A stretch of 64,000 nucleotides of DNA from Chitinophaga pollutisoli (GCF_038396755.1 NZ_CP149822.1:3720001-3784000); one strand, 5' to 3'; positions 43,900 through 52,435 are shown, counted from the first letter of the stretch. Translations and numbers: made by a program. The notes: generated by a model from the sequence alone, not told the origin.

Positions 43900-44202
43900 G
43901 TGATCGTGTTTAAAGAGCTGGACCCGGTTTTACATTCGCAATTGCGGCTGGCAGTGATGTCGGTACTGATGCGTGAGAAAGAAGCGGAATTTACCTTATT
44001 GAAGGAGATGACCAACGCCACGGCGGGCAACCTCAGCGTACAGATCAACAAGCTGAAGGAAGCGGAATACATCGAGGTCACGAAGCAGTTTAAAGACAAT
44101 TACCCCCAAACCATTTGCCGCATCACGGATAAAGGCGCAGCGGCATTCCAGGACTACGTCAAATCCATTCAAACTTACTTCCACACCGGCCGCAAATCCT
44201 GA
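43900..44202 (+). CDS. Winged-helix transcriptional regulator
   Basis: A 100-residue protein that is almost entirely one winged helix-turn-helix domain: LRLAVMSVLMREKEAEFTLL, then the recognition region NATAGNLSVQINKLKEAEYI and a wing (QTICRITDKGAAAFQ). It resembles the compact MarR/ArsR-like regulators. The start is GTG at 43900 or 43906. It may control the TonB receptor two genes upstream, whose promoter carries repeats; this is inference. Confidence 0.82.
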   Translation: MIVFKELDPVLHSQLRLAVMSVLMREKEAEFTLLKEMTNATAGNLSVQINKLKEAEYIEVTKQFKDNYPQTICRITDKGAAAFQDYVKSIQTYFHTGRKS

Positions 44203-44297
44203 CCGGTATTCACTTTGCAACTGAAGGGCCGGTGCAGCGCCGCGCGTTATCTTTAACGTCCGCCCGGGGCGGTTTTGATAACCTTAAAAGACACGCG

Positions 44298-45143
44298 ATG
44301 GAACTGCTGGATCACAAACTGAAAGTGGCGCCCACTGCTGCACTCGTATTGCTGCAATCCCGGTCATTGTACGACTCCGGCCTTGCAGGCAGGTTTTACG
44401 ACGGGATCGATTTCGGCGATATACAGGAGCTTTCTTCCGGAATTCAGGGCGCCTGGCCGCATTTCACCACGGTGGTGTTGTACCGAAAGCGATTTATTCG
44501 CCATTTGCTGGAGACGCATCTGCAAGACGGCAGGCCCGTGCAGGTAGTTGTACTTGGCGCCGGGCTCGACCCGATATCGCTGTATTTGATGGAACACCAT
44601 CGCACGGCCATCACTGGGATTTTTGAGGTGGATGCGGTGCATATGCCCGACAAGTCCTCGCTGTACGCCCGGCTGCTGCCGGGGGAACCGGCCCTGCATT
44701 TTATTCAGGCGGATATAACGGATACCCTGCATCTGCTGGAAAAGCTCCGGGATGCGGGGTATTCCACCGAACATCCGGCCATCGTCATCTTCGAGGGCGT
44801 TGTCCACTATATCGCGGACGAGCTGTTCCTCAATACCATGCAGCTTTTTCGCACGCCGAACAAAACCAATTTGGTGCTCATGGACTATATGCTGCCGCCG
44901 CACAAAGTACCCGCCGCCTGCAGGCCGGTGTTGCTGGAACTGAAGGCGCGCATCGAAAAATTTATCGGGGAAATTACTTACCAGTACGAGCGCCAGCAGA
45001 TTTTCCGCATGGTGGAGCTGTTGCACGGCGATGTGGCCGGCGTGGACTCGCTGCAGGATATAGAATTCAAATTGAACGGCCGTAACGAGCTGTTCTATGA
45101 AGACGGGGAAGGATTTATGGAGATGATAGCCTTTTACCTCTGA
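44298..45143 (+). CDS. SAM-dependent methyltransferase, leucine-carboxyl-methyltransferase type
   Basis: A 281-residue protein with the LCMT/Ppm1-like layout: an N-terminal FYDGIDFGDI and RKRFIRHLLE region, a SAM-binding strand VVVLGAGLDPISL, an acidic FEVDAVHMPDKSS turn, and IVIFEGVVHYI. Bacterial members methylate small acids or polyketide-type substrates and are often of unknown role. An upstream in-frame start at 44232 is possible, but 44298 gives the usual N-terminus. It converges with pdxA. Confidence 0.78.
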   Translation: MELLDHKLKVAPTAALVLLQSRSLYDSGLAGRFYDGIDFGDIQELSSGIQGAWPHFTTVVLYRKRFIRHLLETHLQDGRPVQVVVLGAGLDPISLYLMEHHRTAITGIFEVDAVHMPDKSSLYARLLPGEPALHFIQADITDTLHLLEKLRDAGYSTEHPAIVIFEGVVHYIADELFLNTMQLFRTPNKTNLVLMDYMLPPHKVPAACRPVLLELKARIEKFIGEITYQYERQQIFRMVELLHGDVAGVDSLQDIEFKLNGRNELFYEDGEGFMEMIAFYL

Positions 45144-45146
45144 GTA

Positions 45147-46226
45147 TTATACGGCGCCTCTTTCGGATGCGATTTCCGTTTTCTTCAGGGGATTGCGGGT
45201 GTTTTCCGCGTATTCTCTCCGCTGCGCGATGATATCGAGGCAGGAGAACACGGCTTGCCGGAAAGAGGCTTCGTCGGCCACGTTTTTACCTGCGATATCG
45301 AAGGCGGTGCCATGGTCGGGCGAAGTGCGCACGATGGGGAGGCCGGCGGTGTAATTGATGCCTTCGCCGCTGGCGAGGGATTTGAAGGGGATGAGGCCCT
45401 GGTCGTGGTACATAGCCAGCACGCCGTCGAATTTCGCGTACATTTCGCGGGCAAAGAAAGCGTCGGCGCTGTAGGGGCCGAAAGTAAGCGTGCCGCGTTG
45501 TTTGGATTCGCGGATCGCGGGAGCAATCTGCTGTATTTCCTCGTTGCCGATCAGTCCTTCGTCGCCGGCGTGCGGGTTGAGGCCCAGCACGGCGATGCGC
45601 GGATTGTCGATCCCGAAATCGCGCACGAGGCTGTCTTTCATCATGGCGATCTTGGAGAGAATATTTTCTTTCGTAACATATTTAGCCACTTCCGACACGG
45701 GCACATGCTCGGTGAGCAGGCCGATGCGCATATTGTCCGCCGTCATGAACATGAGCACGTCTTTGCTGTTAAAGGCGTTGCGGAGATAGGGGGTATGGCC
45801 GGTGAAGTCGAAATCCTTCGACTGGATGTTCTTTTTGTGTATGGGAGCGGTGACAAGGCCTTCGATCTCGCGGGCCTTGAGGCTTTCCACGGCTACGGCT
45901 AGGGAGCGGGCGGCGTATTTACCGCCGATTTCGTTCAGTACGCCAGGCGTGATCTGCACTTCTTCCTCCCAGCAGTTGAAAACGCTCACCTGTTTGGGGT
46001 TCAGCTTGCTGAAGTCCTTGATGCTCTGGTAGTTGAAATTGTTCTCATTGAGCAGTTTCCGGTAGAAATTGATCGCTTTGTTGGAAGCAAACACCACGGG
46101 GGTGCACAATTCCAGCATCCGGCTGTCGGCGAAAGTTTTGATGATGATCTCCAGGCCGATGCTGTTCAGGTCTCCCGCGGAGATCCCGATCACGGGGCGA
46201 TGCGTATGTGCGTTAACTGAGCTCAT
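45147..46226 (-). CDS. pdxA: 4-hydroxythreonine-4-phosphate dehydrogenase
   Basis: A 359-residue enzyme of pyridoxal 5'-phosphate synthesis (DXP-dependent route). Family text includes PVIGISAGDLNSIGLEI at the N-terminus, TGHTPYLR near the middle, metal-binding AMYHDQGLIPFK, and TSPDHGTAFDIAG near the end. The chosen start at 46226 (MSSVNAHTHR) gives the family's usual N-terminus; an upstream start would add 21 unconserved residues. It diverges from ksgA. Confidence 0.93.
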   Translation of the reverse strand: MSSVNAHTHRPVIGISAGDLNSIGLEIIIKTFADSRMLELCTPVVFASNKAINFYRKLLNENNFNYQSIKDFSKLNPKQVSVFNCWEEEVQITPGVLNEIGGKYAARSLAVAVESLKAREIEGLVTAPIHKKNIQSKDFDFTGHTPYLRNAFNSKDVLMFMTADNMRIGLLTEHVPVSEVAKYVTKENILSKIAMMKDSLVRDFGIDNPRIAVLGLNPHAGDEGLIGNEEIQQIAPAIRESKQRGTLTFGPYSADAFFAREMYAKFDGVLAMYHDQGLIPFKSLASGEGINYTAGLPIVRTSPDHGTAFDIAGKNVADEASFRQAVFSCLDIIAQRREYAENTRNPLKKTEIASERGAV

Positions 46227-46305
46227 GAGTATTCCGAAATAGGCAACAAATATACGTGTTATAGTTGAGAGATGGGCCGCCGGGGGCAAACTGCCGGGGA
46301 TTCCT

Positions 46306-46313
46306 TAATTTTG
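46306..46313 (+). promoter_or_regulatory. -7 promoter element of ksgA
   Basis: TAATTTTG is an exact TAnnTTTG match, 16 bp before the ATG at 46330. Confidence 0.55.
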
Positions 46314-46329
46314 CGGCTTATTCTGTTCC

Positions 46330-47082
46330 ATGTATACGCTAAAGAAGTCATTAGGCCAACATTTCCTCAAGGATGAAAACATGTGCCGCCAGATTGTGGA
46401 GGCATTGCCCGTTACCCCCGGCATGCAGCTGCTGGAAGTGGGCCCCGGAGCCGGGGCCATCACCAAATACCTGCTGGAAATCCCGGACGTGACCTTCAAA
46501 GCCGTGGAGCTCGATACGGAGAAGGTGCAGTACCTCGAGAAAACCTTCCCCGCCATCCAGGGCAAACTGATCAACGAAAGTTTCCTGGAAATGCAGGCGC
46601 CTTTTGCCGGGCCATTCGCCATCATCGGCAATTTTCCCTACAATATTTCCACGCAGATCATGTTTCGCGTGCTGGAATGGAAAGAACAGGTGCCTCTCGT
46701 GGTGGGCATGTTCCAGAAGGAAGTGGCGCAACGCATCGCGGCGGGGCATGGCAACAAGGATTACGGTATCCTCAGCGTGCTCCTCCAGGCCGAATACCGG
46801 ATCGAATATCTTTTCGATGTGCATGAAAACTGCTTCAACCCGCCGCCCAAGGTGAAATCCGGCGTCATCCGCTGCACACGGCTCGAAAAACCGTATGAAG
46901 TGAAAGACTGGAAGAAGTTCACCCTGCTGGTGAAAACCGCTTTCGGGCAGCGCCGCAAGCAGTTGCGCAACCCGCTGAAAGGACTGTTCAAAAAAGAATT
47001 CTTACAGGAACCCATATTTACGAAACGCGCGGAAGAGCTCACGGTAGCTGATTTCGTAGCCCTCACCGAACAAATGTTATGA
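46330..47082 (+). CDS. rsmA: 16S rRNA dimethyladenosine transferase
   Basis: A 250-residue KsgA/RsmA enzyme that dimethylates two adjacent adenines near the 3' end of 16S rRNA. Motifs: GQHFLKDENM at the N-terminus, SAM-binding LEVGPGAGAIT, VELD, and catalytic NFPYNIST (N-F-P-Y). The RRKQLRNPLKGL region is also conserved. It overlaps the next gene by 4 bp (ATGA), so the two are coupled. Confidence 0.95.
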   Translation: MYTLKKSLGQHFLKDENMCRQIVEALPVTPGMQLLEVGPGAGAITKYLLEIPDVTFKAVELDTEKVQYLEKTFPAIQGKLINESFLEMQAPFAGPFAIIGNFPYNISTQIMFRVLEWKEQVPLVVGMFQKEVAQRIAAGHGNKDYGILSVLLQAEYRIEYLFDVHENCFNPPPKVKSGVIRCTRLEKPYEVKDWKKFTLLVKTAFGQRRKQLRNPLKGLFKKEFLQEPIFTKRAEELTVADFVALTEQML

Positions 47083-48005
47083 GCAAGCAAGTCATCATCA
47101 CGGCCAAAGTACACGAATATCTGATCAACGAATTACAGGCGAAAGGGTTTGTGGTGGATTACCGTCCTTCCATTACCTACGATGAGCTGATGGCCTCCAT
47201 TCACGGCGCTTCCGGCCTTATCGTGACCACGCGTATCAAAGTGGATAAAGCGATGCTGGACCGGGCTTCGCAGCTGGAATGGATCGGCCGCCTCGGTTCC
47301 GGGATGGAGCTGATCGATACGGCGTATGCCACGCAGAAAGGCATCCGGCTGGCGAGCAGCCCCGAAGGCAACCGCGATACGGTCGGCGAGCAGGCGGTGG
47401 GGATGCTGGTGATGCTGATGCACAACCTTTTGAAAAGTTCGCTGGAGCTGCGCCAGGGCATTTGGGAGCGCGATGGCAACCGGGCCTGGGAGCTGGGAGG
47501 GCGTACCGTCGGGATCATTGGATATGGTCATACCGGTGGTGCTTTTGCACAGCGGCTCCGCGGGTTCGGCGTGAAAATCCTCGCTTACGACAAATATAAG
47601 ACCGGCTTCAGCGACGAATTCGTACAGGAAGCTTCGCTGGAAGACCTTTACCGCGAGGCCGACATCGTGAGCCTGCACCTGCCGCTGACGGATGAAACGC
47701 GGCACCTGGCGAACATGGCGTTCTTCAGGTCTTTCCACAAACCCGTGTACCTGCTGAATACTTCCCGCGGGAAGGTGGTGAAAACGGCGGATGTGGTGGC
47801 GGCGCTGGAAAACGGGGCGCTTGCGGGCGCCGCGCTCGACGTGCTGGAAAATGAAAAGCTGGAAACATTCAGCGAAACGGAGAAAGCGGAGTTTCAATAT
47901 CTCCTGGCGCATCCCCGCGCCGTGATCACCCCGCACATCGCGGGATATAGCCACGAGGCGAGCATCAAAATGGCGAAAGTGACGCTGGAAAAACTCGGTT
48001 TATAG
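47079..48005 (+). CDS. D-2-hydroxyacid dehydrogenase
   Basis: A 308-residue NAD-dependent dehydrogenase of the phosphoglycerate dehydrogenase type. The Rossmann core has VGIIGYGHTGGAFAQRLRGF. The three catalytic positions are visible: Arg in LNTSRGKVV, Glu in the loop before the C-terminal part, and His in TPHIAGYSHEA. It lacks the C-terminal ACT domain of serine-pathway SerA, so it may act on phosphoglycerate, phosphoerythronate or another hydroxyacid. It overlaps ksgA by 4 bp. Confidence 0.85.
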   Translation: MSKQVIITAKVHEYLINELQAKGFVVDYRPSITYDELMASIHGASGLIVTTRIKVDKAMLDRASQLEWIGRLGSGMELIDTAYATQKGIRLASSPEGNRDTVGEQAVGMLVMLMHNLLKSSLELRQGIWERDGNRAWELGGRTVGIIGYGHTGGAFAQRLRGFGVKILAYDKYKTGFSDEFVQEASLEDLYREADIVSLHLPLTDETRHLANMAFFRSFHKPVYLLNTSRGKVVKTADVVAALENGALAGAALDVLENEKLETFSETEKAEFQYLLAHPRAVITPHIAGYSHEASIKMAKVTLEKLGL

Positions 48006-48075
48006 CATAGGAGAAAGCCTCCATATTATGCATTTTAATATTTGAATGCGGGGGAGGATCGGAACGAAAAAAAGT

Positions 48076-48083
48076 TATATTTG
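48076..48083 (+). promoter_or_regulatory. -7 promoter element of greA
   Basis: TATATTTG matches TAnnTTTG exactly and would start transcription near 48088-48091, giving a 70-nt leader. Confidence 0.65.
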
Positions 48084-48102
48084 CAATACTGATACTGGAT
48101 TG

Positions 48103-48136
48103 ACGTCTTTGCGCAAGCGAGGACGTTAATTTTTTT
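48103..48136 (+). promoter_or_regulatory. Terminator-like attenuator in the greA leader
   Basis: A 10-bp stem (48103-48112 with 48117-48126, including two G-U pairs) is closed by a GCAA tetraloop and followed, after TAA, by seven T residues at 48130-48136. This is an intrinsic-terminator shape inside the untranslated leader, ending about 45 nt after the predicted start and 23 bp before the greA ATG. Confidence 0.65.
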
Positions 48137-48159
48137 CTGTCCCATAAAAACATTCAGGT

Positions 48160-48633
48160 ATGTCTGGCGTAAATTACGTTACCAAGGAGACCCTTGAACA
48201 AATGCGGGATGAGCTTACGCAACTCAAGACCAAAGGAAGGGCTGAGATTGCGCGGGCGATTTCCGAAGCGCGTGAGAAAGGAGATTTGAAAGAGAACGCC
48301 GAATATGATGCGGCTAAGGAAGCGCAGGGCCTTCATGAAGCCAAAATCGCCGTGCTGGAAAACGCCATCGCCACGGCACGTGTGGTGGAAACGGATGATA
48401 TCGATACATCCAAAGTATCCATTCTTTGCAAAGTGACCATCACCAATCTGGCCAATAAGAAAACCATCACCTATCAGTTGGTGTCCGAGAAGGAAGCCGA
48501 TCTGAAGCAGGGCAAAATCTCCGTGACTTCTCCCATCGGCAAGGGATTGCTTGGCAAGAAGGTGGGCGATGAAGCCGATGTGGTGGCGCCGAACGGTAAG
48601 CTTCGTTTTAAAATCGATCACATCACCGTGTAA
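48160..48633 (+). CDS. greA: Transcription elongation factor GreA
   Basis: A 157-residue factor that rescues backtracked RNA polymerase by stimulating transcript cleavage. The N-terminal coiled coil has the conserved loop acids in KGDLKENAEYDAAKEAQ, and the C-terminal globular domain has ISVTSPIGKGLLGKKVGD. Length matches GreA. The leader holds a terminator-like hairpin that may let GreA or conditions regulate its own expression. Confidence 0.95.
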   Translation: MSGVNYVTKETLEQMRDELTQLKTKGRAEIARAISEAREKGDLKENAEYDAAKEAQGLHEAKIAVLENAIATARVVETDDIDTSKVSILCKVTITNLANKKTITYQLVSEKEADLKQGKISVTSPIGKGLLGKKVGDEADVVAPNGKLRFKIDHITV

Positions 48634-48655
48634 AAAGCGGCGGCAATGAATATGG

Positions 48656-48683
48656 AGGCCCCCGCGCAAGGGGGCCTTTTTTT
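48656..48683 (+). terminator. Terminator of greA
   Basis: AGGCCCCC (48656-48663) and GGGGGCCT (48670-48677) form an 8-bp stem with a 6-base loop, then seven T residues. Confidence 0.85.
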
Positions 48684-48728
48684 ATGCCAAATATTGTAGT
48701 TTTATACCCGCGCTAAAGCCTACCGTCC

Positions 48729-49130
48729 ATGACCATTTTCTCGAAAATCATCAAAGGAGAAATCCCGAGTTATAAAATTGCGGAAAACGACCAGTTCTTC
48801 GCCTTCCTCGATATTTTTCCCATGATGGAGGGCCACACCCTCATCATTCCCAAAACGGAAACCGATAAATTCTTTGATGTAGACGATGCATACCTGGCGG
48901 AATGGCTGCTTTTCGCGCGCCCGATCGCCAGGGCGATAGAAGCCGTAGTGCCCTGCAACCGCGTAGGAATCAGCGTCATGGGGCTCGAGGTGCCGCATGC
49001 GCATATGCACCTGGTACCGATCAACTCGGCAGACGATCTTAATTTCACCCGCCCCAAACTGAAATTACAGCCGGAGGAATTCAAAGCGATCCAGGAGAAA
49101 ATAATGGCGGAAATGGAGCGTAACGCCTAG
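48729..49130 (+). CDS. HIT-family nucleotide hydrolase
   Basis: A 133-residue histidine-triad protein. The catalytic HxHxHxx motif is HAHMHLVP (near residues 97-104), and the N-terminus has the family's IFSKIIKGEIPSYKI. HIT proteins hydrolyse adenosine or dinucleoside phosphoramidates. It overlaps the convergent response regulator gene at its 3' end by 4 bp. Substrate not known. Confidence 0.9.
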   Translation: MTIFSKIIKGEIPSYKIAENDQFFAFLDIFPMMEGHTLIIPKTETDKFFDVDDAYLAEWLLFARPIARAIEAVVPCNRVGISVMGLEVPHAHMHLVPINSADDLNFTRPKLKLQPEEFKAIQEKIMAEMERNA

Positions 49131-49828
49131 AGCGTAGGTACGTAAAACTTGAAACCGATGCCGTGAAGCGTTTCCAGCTTCACATCTTTGTCGTCGACGA
49201 AATGCTTGCGGATTTTGGTAATGAAAACATCCATGCTGCGGCCCAGGAAATAGTCGTCTTTCCCCCACACATGATACAGGATCTCTTCCCGCTTGAGCGT
49301 CTTGTTGGCATTCTCGCAGAAAAATTTCAGTAAGTCGGCCTCTTTCTGGGTAAGGGTCGCTTTCAGTTTGCCGGCGCTGTCCATCAGTTTCAGTTCGCCG
49401 TAATCGAAGGTGATTTTGCCTACGGTATAGGTCGTGCGTTTATCCGCGTTCAGCGGGCGTGTGCGTTTCAGGAATACTTCGATGCGCAGCAGGAGCTCCT
49501 GCATGGAAAAGGGCTTGGTAACGTAATCGTCCGCTCCGTGCTTGAACCCGCTGATCTTGTCTTCGTCCTGCGATTTGGAGGTGAGGAACAGAATAGGGAT
49601 CAGGTCGTTTTTCTGACGGATCTGCCGGGCCAGTTCGAAACCGTTTTTTTTAGGCATTACCACGTCGAGCAGACATATATCGTACAGGCTTTTTTGAAAC
49701 GTTTTCCAGGCTATTTCTCCATCGGAGCAGTGCGTCACTTCGTATCCCGATTCTTCCAAACGTTTTTTGGTTATAGCACCCAGGTTATAATCATCCTCCA
49801 CTAGTAAAATTCTAGCCTTCGTATCCAT
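49127..49828 (-). CDS. Orphan OmpR-family response regulator A
   Basis: A 233-residue regulator. Receiver domain with VEDDY, phosphorylated Asp55 (CLLDVVMP) and Lys in TKPF. A C-terminal winged helix follows, with LLKFFCENANKTLKREEIL and GRSMDVFITKIRKHF. It resembles the RprY group of Bacteroidota. No sensor kinase gene lies beside it. It shares many signature positions with regulator B at 52436, so the two look like paralogues. Confidence 0.88.
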   Translation of the reverse strand: MDTKARILLVEDDYNLGAITKKRLEESGYEVTHCSDGEIAWKTFQKSLYDICLLDVVMPKKNGFELARQIRQKNDLIPILFLTSKSQDEDKISGFKHGADDYVTKPFSMQELLLRIEVFLKRTRPLNADKRTTYTVGKITFDYGELKLMDSAGKLKATLTQKEADLLKFFCENANKTLKREEILYHVWGKDDYFLGRSMDVFITKIRKHFVDDKDVKLETLHGIGFKFYVPTL

Positions 49829-49987
49829 CTACGAAAAAAATTAGGGGTGAGGTATTAAATTTCATTAGTAACACTTATGTGTGCCCCGCGGTACTATTTC
49901 AGGGCACTTTAGCCTTATTCCAGTTCAAAATAAGGACAATTTCTTAATTAACAAACATCGGCCGGCCGGATTATGTTCAAAACCAGG

Positions 49988-50551
49988 TTAAGGACGGGAG
50001 AGCCGTTCGGGATGTTGCTGCAGGAATTTGTCCCAGCCTTTTGATTTACCGGTGGTTAGCAGGGGGCTGCTGTCCTGGAAATGATGGCAGACGGCTACTG
50101 CCAGTGCGTCGGTGGCATCGAGGTATTCGGGTACTTCGGTGAACCGGAGGATGCGCTGGAGCATCTGCCATACCTGTTCTTTATTGGCGTTGCCGTTGCC
50201 GGTGATGGATTGTTTCACTTTCTTGGGCGAATATTCCGCTACCGCAAGCCCCGCCTGCATGGCTGTGGCGATCGCCACGCCCTGGGCGCGCCCCAATTTG
50301 AGCATCGACTGCACATTTTTGCCGAAGAAGGGCGCCTCGATGGCACAACAAACAGGTTTGTGTTCCTGGATGATTTTGTTCATCCGGTCGTGGATGGCCT
50401 GCAGTCTTTCGTAGTGGTCTTTTTTCGGGTTGAGCTTGAGCACATCCATTTTGATGATCTCCACTTGCTGGCCTTTCACGGCGATGAGGCCGTAGCCCAT
50501 GATAATGGTTCCTGGGTCGATCCCGAGAATTATTTTTGTATTGTTTGCCAA
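49988..50551 (-). CDS. ruvC: Holliday junction resolvase RuvC
   Basis: A 187-residue endonuclease that cuts Holliday junctions after RuvAB migration. Catalytic acids appear in order: LGIDPGT (Asp11), AIEAPFFGKN, and ATDALAVAVCHH near the C-terminus. The start is TTG at 50551, the only start matching the family N-terminus (NNTKIILGIDPG). It is divergent from a flippase-like gene with a 33-bp gap. Confidence 0.92.
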   Translation of the reverse strand: MANNTKIILGIDPGTIIMGYGLIAVKGQQVEIIKMDVLKLNPKKDHYERLQAIHDRMNKIIQEHKPVCCAIEAPFFGKNVQSMLKLGRAQGVAIATAMQAGLAVAEYSPKKVKQSITGNGNANKEQVWQMLQRILRFTEVPEYLDATDALAVAVCHHFQDSSPLLTTGKSKGWDKFLQQHPERLSRP

Positions 50552-50611
50552 GCGGAGCCTATTTTTGCCAAAATTCGAAGAAGTCTGAACAAAAGTACCA
50601 AAATAATCCTC
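50525..50611. repeat. Imperfect inverted repeat spanning the divergent starts
   Basis: The first codons of ruvC (minus strand, about 50546-50525) and of the flippase gene (50588-50611) are inverted near-copies. The best 16-bp block matches at 14 positions and encodes TKII(L) in both proteins. The rest of the two genes are unrelated. Confidence 0.5.
50560..50567 (+). promoter_or_regulatory. -7 promoter element of the flippase-like gene
   Basis: TATTTTTG is an exact TAnnTTTG match, 17 bp before the proposed CTG start at 50585. Confidence 0.5.
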
Positions 50612-51571
50612 AATTACGTCCTCGGCGGCGCCCTGTTCACATGGTTAACCTTCGCGATCGTCCGGCAGATCCGGCATCAGGAAAACCTTCCGGCGGCGTG
50701 GGCGCATATCCGGGAGATGATAGCGGACAGGGGATGGGTGCTTTTGTTGATGGTAATGCTGATGATGCTGGTGAACTGGGGGATCGAGGCGCGGAAATGG
50801 CAGATCCTGGTGCGCCCCCTCGAGCCAGTGCCCTTCCGGCGGGCTTTCGGGGCCATCCTCACCGGGGTGTCGGTTTCGGTCAGCACCCCCAACCGTATCG
50901 GCGAATACGGCGGACGGATGCTGTACCTCAGCAACGCCAGCAAACTCAAATCCATCGCCGCCACCATCGTGGGCAGCTACTCCCAGATCATCGCCACCCT
51001 GCTCTTCGGCCTCGTCGGCGGCCTTTTTTATGTAAGCCGCTACGACGTCACCGGCCAGCTTTCGGCCGCGCCCGGATTTAGGGAAAAATTAACGCTCGGT
51101 TTACTCATTCTGGTTTGCGCCACCGTTTTATTCCTTTATTTTCGGCTAAGGATCATTATTTCGCTGGTCGACCGGGTGAAGTGGCTGCGCAAAGTGAAGG
51201 TTTTCATCATGGTGATCGTCCGGTATTCGCCGGCGGAATTGCGGACCCTGCTGTACCTGAGCGCCATCCGGTATATGGTGTTTACGGCACAGTATTTGAT
51301 TTTATTATATGCGTTGGGTGTTGCATTTGTGTGGTGGGAAGGGTTTTTCATGATTAGTGTAATTTACCTGGTCATGGCAGTAATCCCCACCGTAGCCATC
51401 GCAGAAGTCGGCCTCCGGGGAAGCGTCAGCCTCCACTTCCTGGGCCTCCTCAGCGCCAACGCCGCAGGCATCCTGGCCGCCACCGTGGCCATATGGCTGA
51501 TCAACCTGGTGCTGCCCGCCGCCATCGGCTCCGTGCTGCTCCTCGGTGTGAAGATTTTCAGAGATAAATAG
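50585..51571 (+). CDS. Lysylphosphatidylglycerol synthase TM-like (flippase-like) membrane protein
   Basis: A 329-residue inner-membrane protein with about eight hydrophobic segments and the family text STPNRIGEYGGRMLYL and VPTVAIAEVGLRGSVS, as in the UPF0104/MprF flippase-like family. These proteins may move lipids or anchor polymers. The frame is open far upstream, opposite ruvC, but has no ATG, GTG or TTG that keeps the first membrane segment. The CTG at 50585 gives an N-terminus (NKSTKIILNYVLGG) like that of the family. The start is inferred. Confidence 0.78.
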   Translation: MNKSTKIILNYVLGGALFTWLTFAIVRQIRHQENLPAAWAHIREMIADRGWVLLLMVMLMMLVNWGIEARKWQILVRPLEPVPFRRAFGAILTGVSVSVSTPNRIGEYGGRMLYLSNASKLKSIAATIVGSYSQIIATLLFGLVGGLFYVSRYDVTGQLSAAPGFREKLTLGLLILVCATVLFLYFRLRIIISLVDRVKWLRKVKVFIMVIVRYSPAELRTLLYLSAIRYMVFTAQYLILLYALGVAFVWWEGFFMISVIYLVMAVIPTVAIAEVGLRGSVSLHFLGLLSANAAGILAATVAIWLINLVLPAAIGSVLLLGVKIFRDK

Positions 51572-51581
51572 CGATCGTTCG

Positions 51582-52376
51582 ATGAAGTATGTTTTACTGT
51601 TGCTTTGCGGCCTGTTGTTGTACCCCGCCTCCCCCAAGGCGCAGGATAAGTTCTGTGGTATCGTCAATACCAGCTTCAAAGCTGGCGAATCCCTCACCCT
51701 GAAAGTATTCTACAACCTCGGCAGCATGTACGTCGGCGCCGGTGAAGCCACCTTCAATACCACCCTCGTTAAATATAACGGTAAAGATGCCTACCACGTA
51801 GTGGGCGACGGCAAAACCTACCGCTCCTACGACTGGTTCTTCAAAGTCCGAGACCGCTACGAAAGCTATATCGACACCGCCACACTGCTCCCCATCCGAT
51901 TCATCCGCAATATCAACGAAGGCGGATACAAGAAATACAACAACGTCGGCTTCAATCGCGACAACAGCACCGCCACCAGCACCAACGGCACTTTCAAAGT
52001 GCCCGCCTGCATCCAGGACGTGATCTCCTCCATCTATTACGCCCGCAATATCGACTTCAATAAATACAAACCGGGCGACAAGATCCCGTTCTCCATGTTC
52101 CTCGACGACGAAGTATTCGACATCTATATCCGGTATATCGGCAAAGAACAGGTGGAAACCCGCTACGGCACCTTCCGCGCCATCAAATTCAAACCCCTCC
52201 TCATCAAAGGCACCATCTTCGAAGGCGGGGAAAAAATGACCGTGTGGGTCAGCGACGACGCGAATAAAATCCCCCTGCGGGTCGATAGCCCCATTTCTGT
52301 TGGCAGTATCAAAGTAGACATGATCAGCTTCTCCAACCTCCGCTGGGCGCTCTCCTCCCTGGTAAAGAAACGTTAA
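51582..52376 (+). CDS. DUF3108 domain-containing exported protein
   Basis: A 264-residue protein with a signal peptide (residues 1-20, ending SPKAQ) and an all-beta body typical of DUF3108 proteins (SLTLKVFYNLGSMYVGAGEA early, and TVWVSDDANKIPLRVDSPI late). Such proteins are thought to fold as lipocalin-like periplasmic or outer-membrane associated domains, but their role is not known. It starts 11 bp after the flippase-like gene, so the two probably form a unit that also leads towards regulator B. Confidence 0.78.
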   Translation: MKYVLLLLCGLLLYPASPKAQDKFCGIVNTSFKAGESLTLKVFYNLGSMYVGAGEATFNTTLVKYNGKDAYHVVGDGKTYRSYDWFFKVRDRYESYIDTATLLPIRFIRNINEGGYKKYNNVGFNRDNSTATSTNGTFKVPACIQDVISSIYYARNIDFNKYKPGDKIPFSMFLDDEVFDIYIRYIGKEQVETRYGTFRAIKFKPLLIKGTIFEGGEKMTVWVSDDANKIPLRVDSPISVGSIKVDMISFSNLRWALSSLVKKR

Positions 52377-52403
52377 AGCCGAACCGGAATCCGCTTTATC
52401 TGT

Positions 52404-52411
52404 TATATTTG
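52404..52411 (+). promoter_or_regulatory. -7 promoter element of response regulator B
   Basis: TATATTTG is an exact TAnnTTTG match, 24 bp before the ATG at 52436. It favours that start over the in-frame ATG at 52409. Confidence 0.55.
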
Positions 52412-52435
52412 TTTCAGACACAATCAATTTTACAT

